Notes: generated by a model not told the origin, from the sequence alone. A stretch of 64,000 nucleotides of DNA from Chloroflexota bacterium (GCA_016208315.1 JACQYF010000056.1:23090-87089), one strand, 5' to 3'; shown: positions 1 to 8,156, counted from the first letter of the stretch. Numbers and translations: made by a program.

Positions 1-1055
1 TGAGACAGGCAAACGACAACCTGATGAATTGGGCCGCCGAGTTAGAGCAGCGCAACCACGAGATCGGTCTGCTCAACGAGATGGGCGATCTCCTCCAGAG
101 CTGTCTGACGGTCGAGGAGGCCTACCGCGTCATCGGGCAATCGGCGCTCAAGTTGTTTCCCAACTGTTCCGGAGTTCTCTTCATGCTCGACGAGTCCAAG
201 GACTGGATGGAAAACGTCGCCGTGTGGGGAAACCCGCTCCTCGCAGCGGCCGAGCATGTCTTCAAGCCCGACGAGTGCTGGGCCTTGCGCCGTGGCCGAA
301 TCTATGTCGTCGAGGACGCCAAATCCCGTTTGCCGTGCGGGCATTTCGCACTGGGCAACCACGCGCCCGCGTTCAGTTCCGCCTGTATCCCAATGATGGC
401 GCAGGGCGAGGCGCTCGGGGTGTTGTCGTTGCAGTACATCCCCGCAGAAGGGGAAGGCGTGACTTGGAACGAAGCCAGGCAGCGGTTGGCGGTGACTGTC
501 GCAGAACATGTCGCGCTGGCACTGTCCAGTCTCAAACTGCGCGAGACCCTGCACAATCAGGCCATCCGCGATTCGCTGACGGGTGTTTATAATCGGCGCT
601 ATATGCTCGAGTCCCTCGAACGCGAGCTGAGCCGCGCGGCGCGCCGGCAGACGTCGGTGGGCCTCATCATGCTCGACCTGGATCACTTTAAAAAGTTCAA
701 CGACGATCACGGCCACGCGATCGGCGATGTGATCCTGCATGACTTGGGCCGTTTTCTGCAGACCCATATTCGGGGCGAGGATATCGCGGCGCGTTACGGC
801 GGCGAGGAATTCATGTTGATTCTGCCCGACGCAACGCTCGAAGAAACGTGCCGCCGGGCGGAGCACGTCCGCGCGGGCATCAAACAAGTTCGCATCCAAC
901 ACGAGGGCCATTCCTATGGTAACATTTCGATTTCGCTGGGCGTGGCGTCCTACCCCGATCATGGCGTGACCGTCGAAGAACTGTTGCGTGTGGCCGATCG
1001 GGCGCTGTATCGCGCCAAGATCGAGGGACGCGATCGGGTTGTGGTCGGGGCGTAA
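1..1055 (+). CDS. GAF-GGDEF diguanylate cyclase (5' end outside window)
   Basis: Makes the second messenger c-di-GMP from two GTP in the cytoplasm (family knowledge). The reading frame is open from base 3 and the first ATG is only at 24, in the middle of a coiled-coil-like linker, so the N-terminus lies to the left of the window. From that ATG, residues about 15-170 form a GAF domain with conserved-looking cysteines, and residues about 180-340 form a GGDEF domain. The active-site loop reads GGEEF inside RYGGEEFMLILP, preceded by the DSLTGVYNRRY and LDLDHFKKFND motifs that bind GTP and metal, so the cyclase should be active. No RxxD inhibitory site is seen before GGEEF. The missing N-terminus probably holds more sensory domains. 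Confidence 0.9.
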   Translation, partial: RQANDNLMNWAAELEQRNHEIGLLNEMGDLLQSCLTVEEAYRVIGQSALKLFPNCSGVLFMLDESKDWMENVAVWGNPLLAAAEHVFKPDECWALRRGRIYVVEDAKSRLPCGHFALGNHAPAFSSACIPMMAQGEALGVLSLQYIPAEGEGVTWNEARQRLAVTVAEHVALALSSLKLRETLHNQAIRDSLTGVYNRRYMLESLERELSRAARRQTSVGLIMLDLDHFKKFNDDHGHAIGDVILHDLGRFLQTHIRGEDIAARYGGEEFMLILPDATLEETCRRAEHVRAGIKQVRIQHEGHSYGNISISLGVASYPDHGVTVEELLRVADRALYRAKIEGRDRVVVGA

Positions 1056-1063
1056 AATCGTGA

Positions 1064-1069
1064 TATAAT
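1064..1069 (+). promoter_or_regulatory. Extended -10 promoter element for the PIG-L gene
   Basis: A perfect TATAAT preceded by TG one base upstream (TGATATAAT) lies 40 nt before the PIG-L start. No convincing -35 box is visible, as expected for an extended -10 promoter. Perfect TATAAT boxes recur before other genes here (2862, 6335, 14422, 49762, 56191, 63072). Confidence 0.55.
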
Positions 1070-1108
1070 CGCCGCAGCACCAATCATACTTTCACCGAGG
1101 AAATAGGC

Positions 1109-1807
1109 ATGGACCCCGAATCCCAACGTGTCCTGGTCGTTCTTGCTCATCCCGACGATCCCGAGTTTTTCTGCGGCGCGACCCTCGCCAAATGGGCCCG
1201 CCAGGGGCGAGAAATCCGCTATCTGTTGCTGACTTGCGGCGACAAAGGCAGCGACAATCCCACTGTGACTCCCGAAATGCTGTGCGCCGACCGGCAGGGC
1301 GAGCAGCGCGCCGCCGCCGATGTGATCGGCGTTAAGGAAATCAAATTTCTCAGTTATGCGGACGGCGAGCTGTTCAACACCCTGGAAGTGCGCCGCGAAA
1401 TCGTCCGCGAGATTCGCCGCTTCCAACCCCAAATCGTCGTCACGTGCGACCCGCAAACCCACATTCGCGCCAACATCGCCATCAATCATCCCGATCATCG
1501 CATGGCCGGCGCGGCCACCCTGGACGCGATTTTCCCCGCGGCGGGCAATCGCATGTATTTTCCCGAACTATTGGCAGAGGGGCTTGAGCCATACGCGCCC
1601 AAAGAGGTTTGGCTCAGCGTCACCCTCGAGCCGAATATGTGGGTCGTCGTGAATGACACGCTCGAGACCAAGTTAGCCGCGCTGCGCGAACACAAAAGCC
1701 AAATCAAGGATATGGCGACCCTCGAAAAGCGCATTCGCGAACGACTCCGCCGCCCGGATATGGACGAGGATTTTTACGCCGAGGGCTTTCGCGTGGTTCG
1801 GTTCTAG
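1109..1807 (+). CDS. PIG-L / LmbE-family N-deacetylase
   Basis: A zinc-dependent deacetylase of the GlcNAc-PI de-N-acetylase (LmbE) superfamily, 232 residues. The signature AHPDD-x-E-F is at residues about 13-20, and NHPDHR at about 127-132 supplies the third metal-binding histidine. No signal peptide is visible, so it is cytoplasmic. A GAGGAAA Shine-Dalgarno sequence precedes the ATG. The substrate cannot be read from sequence: family members act on GlcNAc-inositol, bacillithiol or mycothiol precursors, or other N-acetyl sugars. The gene is followed without a gap by azlC, so it is probably cotranscribed with azlCD. Confidence 0.88.
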   Translation: MDPESQRVLVVLAHPDDPEFFCGATLAKWARQGREIRYLLLTCGDKGSDNPTVTPEMLCADRQGEQRAAADVIGVKEIKFLSYADGELFNTLEVRREIVREIRRFQPQIVVTCDPQTHIRANIAINHPDHRMAGAATLDAIFPAAGNRMYFPELLAEGLEPYAPKEVWLSVTLEPNMWVVVNDTLETKLAALREHKSQIKDMATLEKRIRERLRRPDMDEDFYAEGFRVVRF

Positions 1808-2506
1808 ATGGACGAGCGTTCAGAGTTCCTCTCTGGCGTACGCGCCCAATTGCCGATTCTGGTCGGCGTGATTCCATTCGGCTTTATCTACGGCACACTA
1901 GGGACCCAACTGCAACTCCCGGCGCTTACGACGCAAGCGATGTCCCTTATCATGTTTGGAGGATCCGCGCAATTCATCGCTTTGCCTCTTATCGCGGACG
2001 CCGCGCCGGGCATTATCATACTGCTGACCGTGTCGGTGGTGAACCTGAGGCACATGTTGTACAGCGCGTCCGTCGCGCCTTACCTCCAGCACTTGCCGCG
2101 CCGCTGGAAGCTGCTGCTCGCGTATTTGCTCACGGACGAAGCGTACGCGGTCGCGATCGCGCATTACCAAACCCCTGAGGGCGCGCGCCCTAAGCCTTGG
2201 TTCTTTCTCGGTACGAGCTTGATCTTGTGGGTCTGTTGGCAACTGAGCACGGCCGTCGGCGTTTACATCGGCGGCCAAGTGCCGGCGAGTTGGTCGCTCG
2301 ACTTTGCGTTGCCGCTCACCTTCACGGCGCTTGTCATCCCAATGCTCAAGGACCGCGCGTATGTTGTCGCCGCGTTGGTCGCGGGCGGAGTCGGCGTGCT
2401 GACGATCGGTTTGCCGTACAAATTGGGATTGACGCTGGCCGCGCTGCTGGGGATTGCGGCAGGAATGGCGATCAAGAGCAATCGCCAAATATTGGTAGAG
2501 GATTAG
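1808..2506 (+). CDS. azlC: AzlC-family branched-chain amino acid exporter, large subunit
   Basis: The large membrane subunit of an AzlCD-type exporter for branched-chain amino acids and analogues. It has 232 residues with several hydrophobic helices and the typical opening in which a short N-terminus is followed by PFGFIYGTL, then MFGGSAQF and VNLRHMLYSAS, which are family hallmarks. The ATG directly follows the TAG of the PIG-L gene, so expression is likely coupled. The small subunit AzlD follows after 6 nt. The exact substrate is inferred from the family only. Confidence 0.9.
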   Translation: MDERSEFLSGVRAQLPILVGVIPFGFIYGTLGTQLQLPALTTQAMSLIMFGGSAQFIALPLIADAAPGIIILLTVSVVNLRHMLYSASVAPYLQHLPRRWKLLLAYLLTDEAYAVAIAHYQTPEGARPKPWFFLGTSLILWVCWQLSTAVGVYIGGQVPASWSLDFALPLTFTALVIPMLKDRAYVVAALVAGGVGVLTIGLPYKLGLTLAALLGIAAGMAIKSNRQILVED

Positions 2507-2512
2507 ACATCG

Positions 2513-2824
2513 GTGGAATTGTGGTTGACGATCATAGCAGCGGGAGCGGTAACCTACGCGATTCGACTCTCGTTCATTGTGGCGCACGGTCGCATTGAGA
2601 TGCCGCCGTGGTTCACGCGCGGCTTGAACTTTGTGCCCGTGGCCGTTTTGTCGGCAATTATTCTACCGGAACTGGTATCTCAAAACGGTGTTGTGAATTT
2701 ATCGCTTGGCAACCCGCGTCTGGTCGCCGGGATTGTCGCCATGCTGATTGCCTGGATGACGAAAAATATCTGGTTGACGATTGCCGTGGGGATGATCGCG
2801 CTGTTCGTATTGCAGACGACCTGA
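2513..2824 (+). CDS. azlD: AzlD-family small subunit of branched-chain amino acid exporter
   Basis: A 103-residue protein with about four hydrophobic segments (VTYAIRLSF, FVPVAVLSAIILPEL, LVAGIVAMLIAW, IAVGMIALFVL), matching the AzlD family in size and pattern. AzlD pairs with AzlC to form the exporter. The start is GTG, 6 nt after the azlC stop, which supports translational coupling. Confidence 0.88.
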   Translation: MELWLTIIAAGAVTYAIRLSFIVAHGRIEMPPWFTRGLNFVPVAVLSAIILPELVSQNGVVNLSLGNPRLVAGIVAMLIAWMTKNIWLTIAVGMIALFVLQTT

Positions 2825-2861
2825 GGTCGCGCCGGGGCTATCCGTGTCGCCCCAAAGTGAA

Positions 2862-2867
2862 TATAAT
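2862..2867 (+). promoter_or_regulatory. -10 element before the intradiol dioxygenase
   Basis: A TATAAT box in the azlD/dioxygenase gap, 67 nt before the assigned TTG start. No good -35 hexamer is seen at 16-18 nt, so this is a tentative promoter. Confidence 0.4.
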
Positions 2868-2934
2868 AGGACTGTGTTCATCGCCGCGCACCGCAATTTG
2901 GTGGGTGGCGAATTTGTTCTTTCAAGGAGGCACT

Positions 2935-3624
2935 TTGTTCGACAAGCGACTTGCGCATACATTGATCTTGATGGCGATCGTTTCGTTCGCGGCTGGCTGC
3001 GCGCCGACGCAGACCGCCGCGCCGATCGCGACACGGACCGTCTTACCACCTGCGCCAATACCGACCCTCGCCGCGACGGCAGTCCCTCCCGCGCAAGCGC
3101 CCACGGTCGCGCCGACGACTGCCGCGCAACTAACATTACCGCAGCCGGATTGCAGCCAAGGCGTCACGCCCGCGCAGACCGAAGGGCCGTATTACAAAGC
3201 CAACACGCCTGAGCGCGCTTCGCTGCTCGAGCCGGGAATGGCGGGAACCAAAATCGTCGTGACCGGCTACGTCCTCACTCGCAATTGCAGGCCCATTGCG
3301 CGGGCGTGGTTGGATTTCTGGCAGGCCGACGACAAGGGCGAGTACGACAATCGCGGCTATTCGCTGCGCGGCCACCTGTTCACGGACGCGGACGGCCGTT
3401 ATACGCTCGAAACGATTCTGCCGGGCCTATATCCTGGGCGCACGCGCCACATTCACGTCAAGGTTCAGGCGCCCAACCAACCTATCGTGACGACGCAGCT
3501 TTACTTTCCGGAAGTACAGCAAAATAACCGCGATGGCATCTACAAAACCAAGCTGCTCGTGACTTGGCAAGATGTGTCCGGCGCGAAAGTAGCGCTCTAC
3601 AACTTTGTCTTGAATGTGAACTAG
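2935..3624 (+). CDS. Lipoprotein with intradiol ring-cleavage dioxygenase domain
   Basis: An extracytoplasmic member of the intradiol (catechol 1,2-/protocatechuate 3,4-) dioxygenase family. The TTG at 2935 was chosen because AAGGAGG lies 4 nt upstream and it gives a clean lipoprotein signal peptide ending in the lipobox FAAGC (Cys about residue 20). A Pro/Thr/Ala linker follows, then the dioxygenase core: EGPYY (first Tyr ligand), RGHLFTDADGRY, and LYPGRTRHIHVKV with the second Tyr and the two His ligands of Fe(III). All four metal ligands are therefore present. Secreted intradiol-like proteins often have unknown aromatic substrates. It lies 17 nt before a predicted extradiol dioxygenase, suggesting joint processing of catechols or phenolics. 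Confidence 0.85.
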   Translation: MFDKRLAHTLILMAIVSFAAGCAPTQTAAPIATRTVLPPAPIPTLAATAVPPAQAPTVAPTTAAQLTLPQPDCSQGVTPAQTEGPYYKANTPERASLLEPGMAGTKIVVTGYVLTRNCRPIARAWLDFWQADDKGEYDNRGYSLRGHLFTDADGRYTLETILPGLYPGRTRHIHVKVQAPNQPIVTTQLYFPEVQQNNRDGIYKTKLLVTWQDVSGAKVALYNFVLNVN

Positions 3625-3641
3625 AGAGAGATGTATTCGGA

Positions 3642-4460
3642 ATGACGTTGAATCAAACGTTGAGGGAATTGCAGGGCAAGTTTTCCGATCAAGACCGGAA
3701 AATGCCGGCGCTATTTGTCGGGCACGGCAACCCGATGAACGCGCTCGAAGACAACGAATTCAGCCGTGCGTGGGCCCAAGTCGGCCGGTCGCTGCCCAAG
3801 CCGAACGCGATCCTATGCGTCTCGGCGCACTGGGAAACGGCCGGCACTTTGGTCACCGGTATGGACAAGCCGAAAACGATTCACGATTTTGGCGGCTTTC
3901 CGCCCGATTTGTACGCGATGGAATACCCCGCGCCCGGTTCGCCGGAACTCGCGCGGCTCACCCAAGAGACGGTCCAAGTCCCCGTGCGCTTGGATCAAAG
4001 TTGGGGACTCGACCATGGAACGTGGTCGGTCTTGTGCCGCATGTTTCCATCGGCGGACATTCCCGTCATCCAATTGAGCTTGGATCGAACGCAATCGCCC
4101 GATTTCCACTACGATCTCGGCAAAGAACTGCGCGCGCTGCGAAACAAGGGTGTCCTGATCGTCGGCAGCGGAAACATCGTCCACAATCTGCGCGTGGTCA
4201 ATTTCCAAGAGGACAAGCCGTACGATTGGGCCGTCGAGTTCGACGAAACTGCCAAGCAGTTGATTTCGGCTGGCGATCACCAGTCGCTCGTCGGCTATCA
4301 GAAACTGGGCCAAGCCGCGCGCCTGGCGATACCGACGAATGAGCATTACTTGCCCTTGCTCTACATCCTCGCGCTCCAAGACCCGCAAGAGCAAATCCGC
4401 TTCTTCGCCGACCGCGTCACGCTCGGCTCGATCTCAATGCGCTCCGTGCTCATTTCCTGA
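3642..4460 (+). CDS. Extradiol dioxygenase of the DODA/YgiD family
   Basis: A class III extradiol dioxygenase of the 4,5-DOPA dioxygenase (YgiD/LigB-like) family, 272 residues, using Fe(II) or Zn to open catecholic rings (family knowledge). Motifs are LFVGHGNPM (metal His), CVSAHWET (second His), WGLDHGTWSVL, and VGSGNIVHNLR near the middle. No signal peptide is seen. The ATG at 3642 was chosen because upstream in-frame sequence overlaps the preceding gene. It is the last + strand gene before the convergent arsenic-type operon. Confidence 0.87.
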   Translation: MTLNQTLRELQGKFSDQDRKMPALFVGHGNPMNALEDNEFSRAWAQVGRSLPKPNAILCVSAHWETAGTLVTGMDKPKTIHDFGGFPPDLYAMEYPAPGSPELARLTQETVQVPVRLDQSWGLDHGTWSVLCRMFPSADIPVIQLSLDRTQSPDFHYDLGKELRALRNKGVLIVGSGNIVHNLRVVNFQEDKPYDWAVEFDETAKQLISAGDHQSLVGYQKLGQAARLAIPTNEHYLPLLYILALQDPQEQIRFFADRVTLGSISMRSVLIS

Positions 4461-4494
4461 GCCGATTTATCCGCGAATCTTCGCGGCTTTCGCG

Positions 4495-5250
4495 TTACGG
4501 CTTGCGCGCGGTGATGATCGCCGAGAACGGGACATGCACGGGTATCAGCGACAGTCCCGCGTCGAACTTGCCCTTCGGCTCGACCCTGACATCCGCGAAA
4601 CCTGCTTGCTGCAAGCCGCGCGCGTAATCGCGCATGTCGAGCGCGCCGGCCACGCACGCGCCCCACGCTTCCATGGACGACTGCACAATCGCGGGCAGTT
4701 CGCCGTTCGTCACGATATCCGAAATCGAAATCCGCCCGCCGGAGCGCAGCGCGCGATACATGTCGCGAAACACCTGCGGCTTGTCAGGCGAGAGGTTGAT
4801 GACGCAGTTCGAGATGATCACGTCGGCTTCGCCGTCGGCGACCGGCAGATGCTCGATGTAGCCCTCGCGGAATTCGACGTTCGTGACGCCCAACCGCGTC
4901 GCATTGCCGCGCGCCTTGGCAAGCATTTCGGGCGTCATGTCCACGCCGATCACGCGCCCGGTTGCGCCCACGCGCTGCGCGGCATAAAAGCAGTCCAGGC
5001 CGCCACCAGATCCCAGGTCAACGACCGTTTCGCCGGGCTGCAAACTCGCGATCGTGATCGGATCGCCGCAGCCGAGCGAAAAGTTGGCGATGTCTTCAGG
5101 CACCGCGTTCGCCAGTTGATTGGAGTACATCGAGTTAAAATCACAGTCGCACGCGCTCGGGCCGCAACAACTCGACGACTTGCGGGCGAGTTTGCCGTAA
5201 TGCTCGCGCACCGAACTGCGAATTTCGTCTGGGGCAATAATGTTTGACAT
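4495..5250 (-). CDS. arsM: Arsenite S-adenosylmethionine methyltransferase
   Basis: Transfers methyl groups from SAM to As(III) in the cytoplasm, a detoxification step. The protein has 251 residues. The N-terminal cysteine cluster SSSCCGPSACDCDF is typical of ArsM, followed by the SAM-binding loop VVDLGSGGGLDCFYAA, and further cysteines in ISNCVINL and WGACVAGAL, positions used for As(III) binding in the family. The ATG at 5250 has AGGAGA 7 nt upstream. It is the third gene of an arsR-led operon, 23 nt after a second methyltransferase. Confidence 0.9.
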   Translation of the reverse strand: MSNIIAPDEIRSSVREHYGKLARKSSSCCGPSACDCDFNSMYSNQLANAVPEDIANFSLGCGDPITIASLQPGETVVDLGSGGGLDCFYAAQRVGATGRVIGVDMTPEMLAKARGNATRLGVTNVEFREGYIEHLPVADGEADVIISNCVINLSPDKPQVFRDMYRALRSGGRISISDIVTNGELPAIVQSSMEAWGACVAGALDMRDYARGLQQAGFADVRVEPKGKFDAGLSLIPVHVPFSAIITARKP

Positions 5251-5273
5251 TTGGGTTCTCCTATGTGTTGGTT

Positions 5274-5888
5274 TTATTTTTCGCCGCTGGCAACAAAGAT
5301 GCTGACATTGGCGTGTTCGCTTCCGCAACTCGAATCCGCGCAACAATTCGCGCCGACGCAATCCACGACGACGTTTCTCAAGCCCGCATGCTCGAACCAG
5401 CGCCGCACGTCCTCGCGCCTGAATCCCATCCACCGGTCGTACTGTTCCGTCCGCAGGAATTCGAACGTGTGCTCATCCAAATCGGTGATGACTAGTTTGC
5501 CGCCGGGCTTGACGGTGCGCGCCATCTCGCCGATCGCCGCGGCGGGATTCTCGACGTGATGCAAGTACATGTTGGCAAACGCGTAATCTACCGCCGCCGA
5601 AGTAATCGGCAGATGATCTTCGCCGCCCAAGCGGCAATCAATTCCGTCGAATCGTTTCCGTAATTCGGCTAGCATGGCTTCCGAATGATCTACTGCGATG
5701 ACATTCAAGCCGCGCTCGCGCAGCCCTTCGGCGATAAAGCCGGTACCCGCGCCAATATCGGCAGCCGACTCGCCAGCGCGCACGCCGGCAACCGCATACG
5801 CTTCATCGCGCACCTCTTTTGAAAAGAACGATGTACGCATCTGATCCCATTGGTTAGCCACTTTGTCGAAATACGCTTTGCTGCTCAC
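5274..5888 (-). CDS. SAM-dependent methyltransferase with Cys-rich tail in ars operon
   Basis: A class I methyltransferase of the UbiE/type-11 group, 204 residues, with AADIGAGTGFIAEGL as SAM motif I and MYLHHVENP later. The GTG at 5888 is preferred because GGAGG lies 7 nt upstream. The C-terminus carries a cysteine cluster (GANCCADSSCGSEH) that ordinary UbiE-like enzymes lack and that would suit thiol or arsenic binding. It lies between arsR and arsM. It could be a second arsenic or metalloid methyltransferase, or methylate another thiol-reactive compound; the substrate is inferred only. Confidence 0.75.
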   Translation of the reverse strand: MSSKAYFDKVANQWDQMRTSFFSKEVRDEAYAVAGVRAGESAADIGAGTGFIAEGLRERGLNVIAVDHSEAMLAELRKRFDGIDCRLGGEDHLPITSAAVDYAFANMYLHHVENPAAAIGEMARTVKPGGKLVITDLDEHTFEFLRTEQYDRWMGFRREDVRRWFEHAGLRNVVVDCVGANCCADSSCGSEHANVSIFVASGEK

Positions 5889-5911
5889 TGCAATGCCTCC
5901 GCGGTTTAAAT

Positions 5912-5927
5912 ATTGATGGTTGTCTAT
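5912..5927. promoter_or_regulatory. Third copy of the ArsR-type operator
   Basis: ATTGATGGTTGTCTAT matches the 16-bp operator at 6304-6319 (ATAGATATTTGTCTAT) at 13 of 16 positions. It lies in the gap between arsR and the first methyltransferase gene, suggesting a second point of control inside the operon. Confidence 0.5.
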
Positions 5928-5955
5928 GGATTGGCGCAAAAAAAAGAGAAGGCTG

Positions 5956-6276
5956 CTACTTGTCCGCCTCGGTGATCTTTACGATTTCCTGCGTCGCCTT
6001 TTGTTCCGGCGCAAAAGTCGTCATGATTTGTCCGCAGCAGACGACGACCATATCTTGATTCAGCGTGTAGAATGTTTGCCGGCCCGCGTGCCGTACCTTA
6101 ACCAGTCCCGCCTCGCGCAAGATGGCGAGATGATGCGACACGGTCGGCTGCGCGACGTTCGTCTTGGCGACAATGTCGTTCACGCTAATCCATTCGCAGC
6201 AGCACAATCGCATGATCTTTTGGCGAGTTTGGTCCGCCAACGCTTTGGCAAAATCCACCGGGGTTGTTCGCGACAT
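5956..6276 (-). CDS. arsR: ArsR/SmtB-family metalloregulator
   Basis: A small winged-helix repressor, 106 residues, expected to leave DNA when it binds As(III) or a related metal(loid). The DNA-recognition helix is within NVAQPTVSHHLAILREAGLVKV. Instead of the classical ELCVCDL site, the equivalent helix reads RLCCCEW (three consecutive Cys), and a second pair is found in VVCCGQI near the C-terminus, so the metal site may be a variant. It heads a three-gene operon with two methyltransferases, and two operator-like dyads and a perfect promoter lie just upstream. Confidence 0.9.
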   Translation of the reverse strand: MSRTTPVDFAKALADQTRQKIMRLCCCEWISVNDIVAKTNVAQPTVSHHLAILREAGLVKVRHAGRQTFYTLNQDMVVVCCGQIMTTFAPEQKATQEIVKITEADK

Positions 6277-6292
6277 ATAGATAATCTTCTAT
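6277..6292. promoter_or_regulatory. ArsR-type operator copy next to the arsR start
   Basis: ATAGATAATCTTCTAT is a dyad (ATAGA-N6-TCTAT) that begins directly after the arsR start codon, in the arsR leader. It resembles the copy 27 bp away at 6304-6319. Confidence 0.6.
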
Positions 6293-6298
6293 GGCTTT

Positions 6299-6326
6299 AT
6301 TATATAGATATTTGTCTATTTGTCAA
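6299..6326 (-). promoter_or_regulatory. Consensus sigma-70 promoter of the arsR operon with operator in its spacer
   Basis: On the minus strand, TTGACA (6321-6326) and TATAAT (6299-6304) are separated by 16 nt. Both hexamers are perfect. The spacer is almost wholly filled by the operator dyad ATAGATATTTGTCTAT (6304-6319), so a bound ArsR would block RNA polymerase. Confidence 0.8.
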
Positions 6327-6340
6327 GTCCTTGATATAAT
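6312..6340 (+). promoter_or_regulatory. Divergent promoter of the EamA gene overlapping the ars operator
   Basis: TTGTCT (6312-6317), 17 nt, then TATAAT (6335-6340) with a TG one base upstream. The -35 box lies inside the ArsR operator at 6304-6319, so the EamA transporter gene at 6371 may share ArsR control. Confidence 0.6.
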
Positions 6341-6370
6341 GCCGGTCATTGTAGCCATGATGGAGAAGGG

Positions 6371-7294
6371 ATGTCGTCTGAAACCTTGAACCGCGCGCAA
6401 GCGCTGGCCGCCGCGGTGTTTTGGGGCGCGTCGTTTGTCGCCACCAAAGCGGCGCTGCGCGAAATTCACCCCGTAACGTTGATCGTCCTTCGTTTTGGTT
6501 TGGGCGTCCTCGTGCTCGCCTTCGCCGTCTGGCGCATGGGCATCTTTCGCAAGGTCACGCGCCGCGACCTCGTCACGCTTGCTGTTCTCGGCGCGATCAG
6601 CATTACGATCCATCAGGGGCTGCAAGCGACCGGCCTGGAATTCACGTCGGCGAGCAGCATGGCGTGGCTCGTCGCGCTCAGCCCGGTATTCACCGCCATC
6701 CTCGCGCTGCTCTTGCTCTCCGAGCCATTTGGCGCGATCAAAATCCTCGGCCTGGCGATTGCGTTCGCGGGCGCGGTGCTTGTAGTGACCAAAGGCACGT
6801 TCTCGTCCGAAACATTGCGGCTGCCGAGCACGACCGGCGATCTATTGGCGACCGCGAGCGCGCTGAATTGGGCGATCTTCTCCGTCGCCAGCAAGCCGAT
6901 GCTGAAACGTCTGCCGCCGACGCTGATGATGGCCTACGTCATGTTTATCGGGTGGCTTTTGACTTTGCCGTTCTTCGCGATGGGACAAAACTGGAACGAG
7001 ATCCCTCGATTGACGATAGACGGTTGGCTGGCGATTGGCTTTCTCGGAATCTTTTGTTCGGGGCTGGCCTACATTTTTTGGTACGCGGCCCTCTCGAATA
7101 TCGAGGCATCGCAAGTGGCGGCATTCATCTACATCGAGCCGCTGGTTACGGTCGTCGTCGCGGCGGTTCTCCTCGGCGAGCCGATCACAATTATCACGTT
7201 GCTCGGGGGCGTCACGATTCTGGTTGGCGTGTACCTCGTGAACAAGCCGATAGCGCGGCCGGCGATGAGCGAGGTGCGGATTGCCGGCGATTAG
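6371..7294 (+). CDS. EamA/DMT-superfamily transporter
   Basis: A ten-helix drug/metabolite transporter of 307 residues with the two EamA repeats (roughly residues 5-140 and 155-295). It opens with AAAVFWGASFVATKAAL and the second repeat ends with VTVVVAAVLLGEPI, both typical. GAGAAGGG precedes the ATG. It is divergent from arsR and its promoter overlaps the ArsR operator; export of a metalloid-linked metabolite is possible but is only inferred from position. Substrates of this family vary widely. Confidence 0.88.
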   Translation: MSSETLNRAQALAAAVFWGASFVATKAALREIHPVTLIVLRFGLGVLVLAFAVWRMGIFRKVTRRDLVTLAVLGAISITIHQGLQATGLEFTSASSMAWLVALSPVFTAILALLLLSEPFGAIKILGLAIAFAGAVLVVTKGTFSSETLRLPSTTGDLLATASALNWAIFSVASKPMLKRLPPTLMMAYVMFIGWLLTLPFFAMGQNWNEIPRLTIDGWLAIGFLGIFCSGLAYIFWYAALSNIEASQVAAFIYIEPLVTVVVAAVLLGEPITIITLLGGVTILVGVYLVNKPIARPAMSEVRIAGD

Positions 7295-8156
7295 GTTCTC
7301 ACCGCTTGGTTACGTTCGTTCCTTCATCGCCGATACGCGGGCCGCGCTCACACGCGTCATTCGCGACCGGGCCGCGCTCGCCGCGATCCTGCTTTTTCTC
7401 CTGCCGTGGTGGTCGCTCATTTTTCTGCGCGACGATACCGGCTGGCTCGAGTCGTTAGGCGAGATCGTCGCCGTGATGTTTTTGTTTTGGTGGATGTCGC
7501 GGTCCGGGAGCGCGCCCGCGCCCGAGGTCAAGCGTCCGATGTCCGAGACCTTTTTCGCGATCGCGCTGGCCTTTTTGTGGGTCGAGTGGCGCGCGGCGAT
7601 TTGCAGCGGCAGTCTGTTCTTTTTACCCGCCGGCTTTAACTGCTTTAGCGATTTTGGCTTTGCCGTGCTGCCCAAACTGTTCGACGCGGTCGTTTTTCCG
7701 TTTCTGATCTTGTTTGTCGTGGGCTATGGTTGGCGCGCGCAGGGCGTGAGTCTGAATCTGCGCGCCTGGTGGATCGCGCTGCCGGTTTTATTGGCGATCG
7801 TCGCGTTCGGATTCTACCGGCACCAAACGGAACCATGGCAATTCGTGCAAAGGATCGGCGATTATTTTGTTGGCGCGGGACTGCCGGAAGAGTTCCTGTT
7901 TCGCGCGGTCTTGCTGACACGGCTGGAAGCGTGGTGGCGAAGCCCCGGTTGGGCGCTCTTTGGGGCCAGCGCGATTTTTGGCTTGTCGCATCTGGCGATC
8001 AACTATCTCGTCTTTACCAACCGCGATTGGCGGGAAACGTGGATCGTGCTCCTGACCTTTCAAATGGGCTTTGGGTATGCGTTCGCGTTCGCGTACCAGC
8101 GCACGCGCAACATCTGGCCCATCGCCGTCCTGCACTCGATAGTGGATGCGCTGTGA
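7281..8156 (+). CDS. CPBP-family intramembrane protease
   Basis: A membrane protein of 291 residues with about eight hydrophobic segments. It carries the CPBP (Abi/Rce1-like) motifs: GLPEEFLFRAVLL (EExxxR), FGLSHLAINY, and a late AVLHSIVDAL, which supply the Glu and His residues of the intramembrane active site. The start is TTG at 7281 with GAGG 6 nt upstream, overlapping the end of the EamA gene by 14 nt. Substrates are unknown; family members process membrane or prenylated peptides, or confer bacteriocin immunity. Confidence 0.8.
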   Translation: MPAIRFSPLGYVRSFIADTRAALTRVIRDRAALAAILLFLLPWWSLIFLRDDTGWLESLGEIVAVMFLFWWMSRSGSAPAPEVKRPMSETFFAIALAFLWVEWRAAICSGSLFFLPAGFNCFSDFGFAVLPKLFDAVVFPFLILFVVGYGWRAQGVSLNLRAWWIALPVLLAIVAFGFYRHQTEPWQFVQRIGDYFVGAGLPEEFLFRAVLLTRLEAWWRSPGWALFGASAIFGLSHLAINYLVFTNRDWRETWIVLLTFQMGFGYAFAFAYQRTRNIWPIAVLHSIVDAL

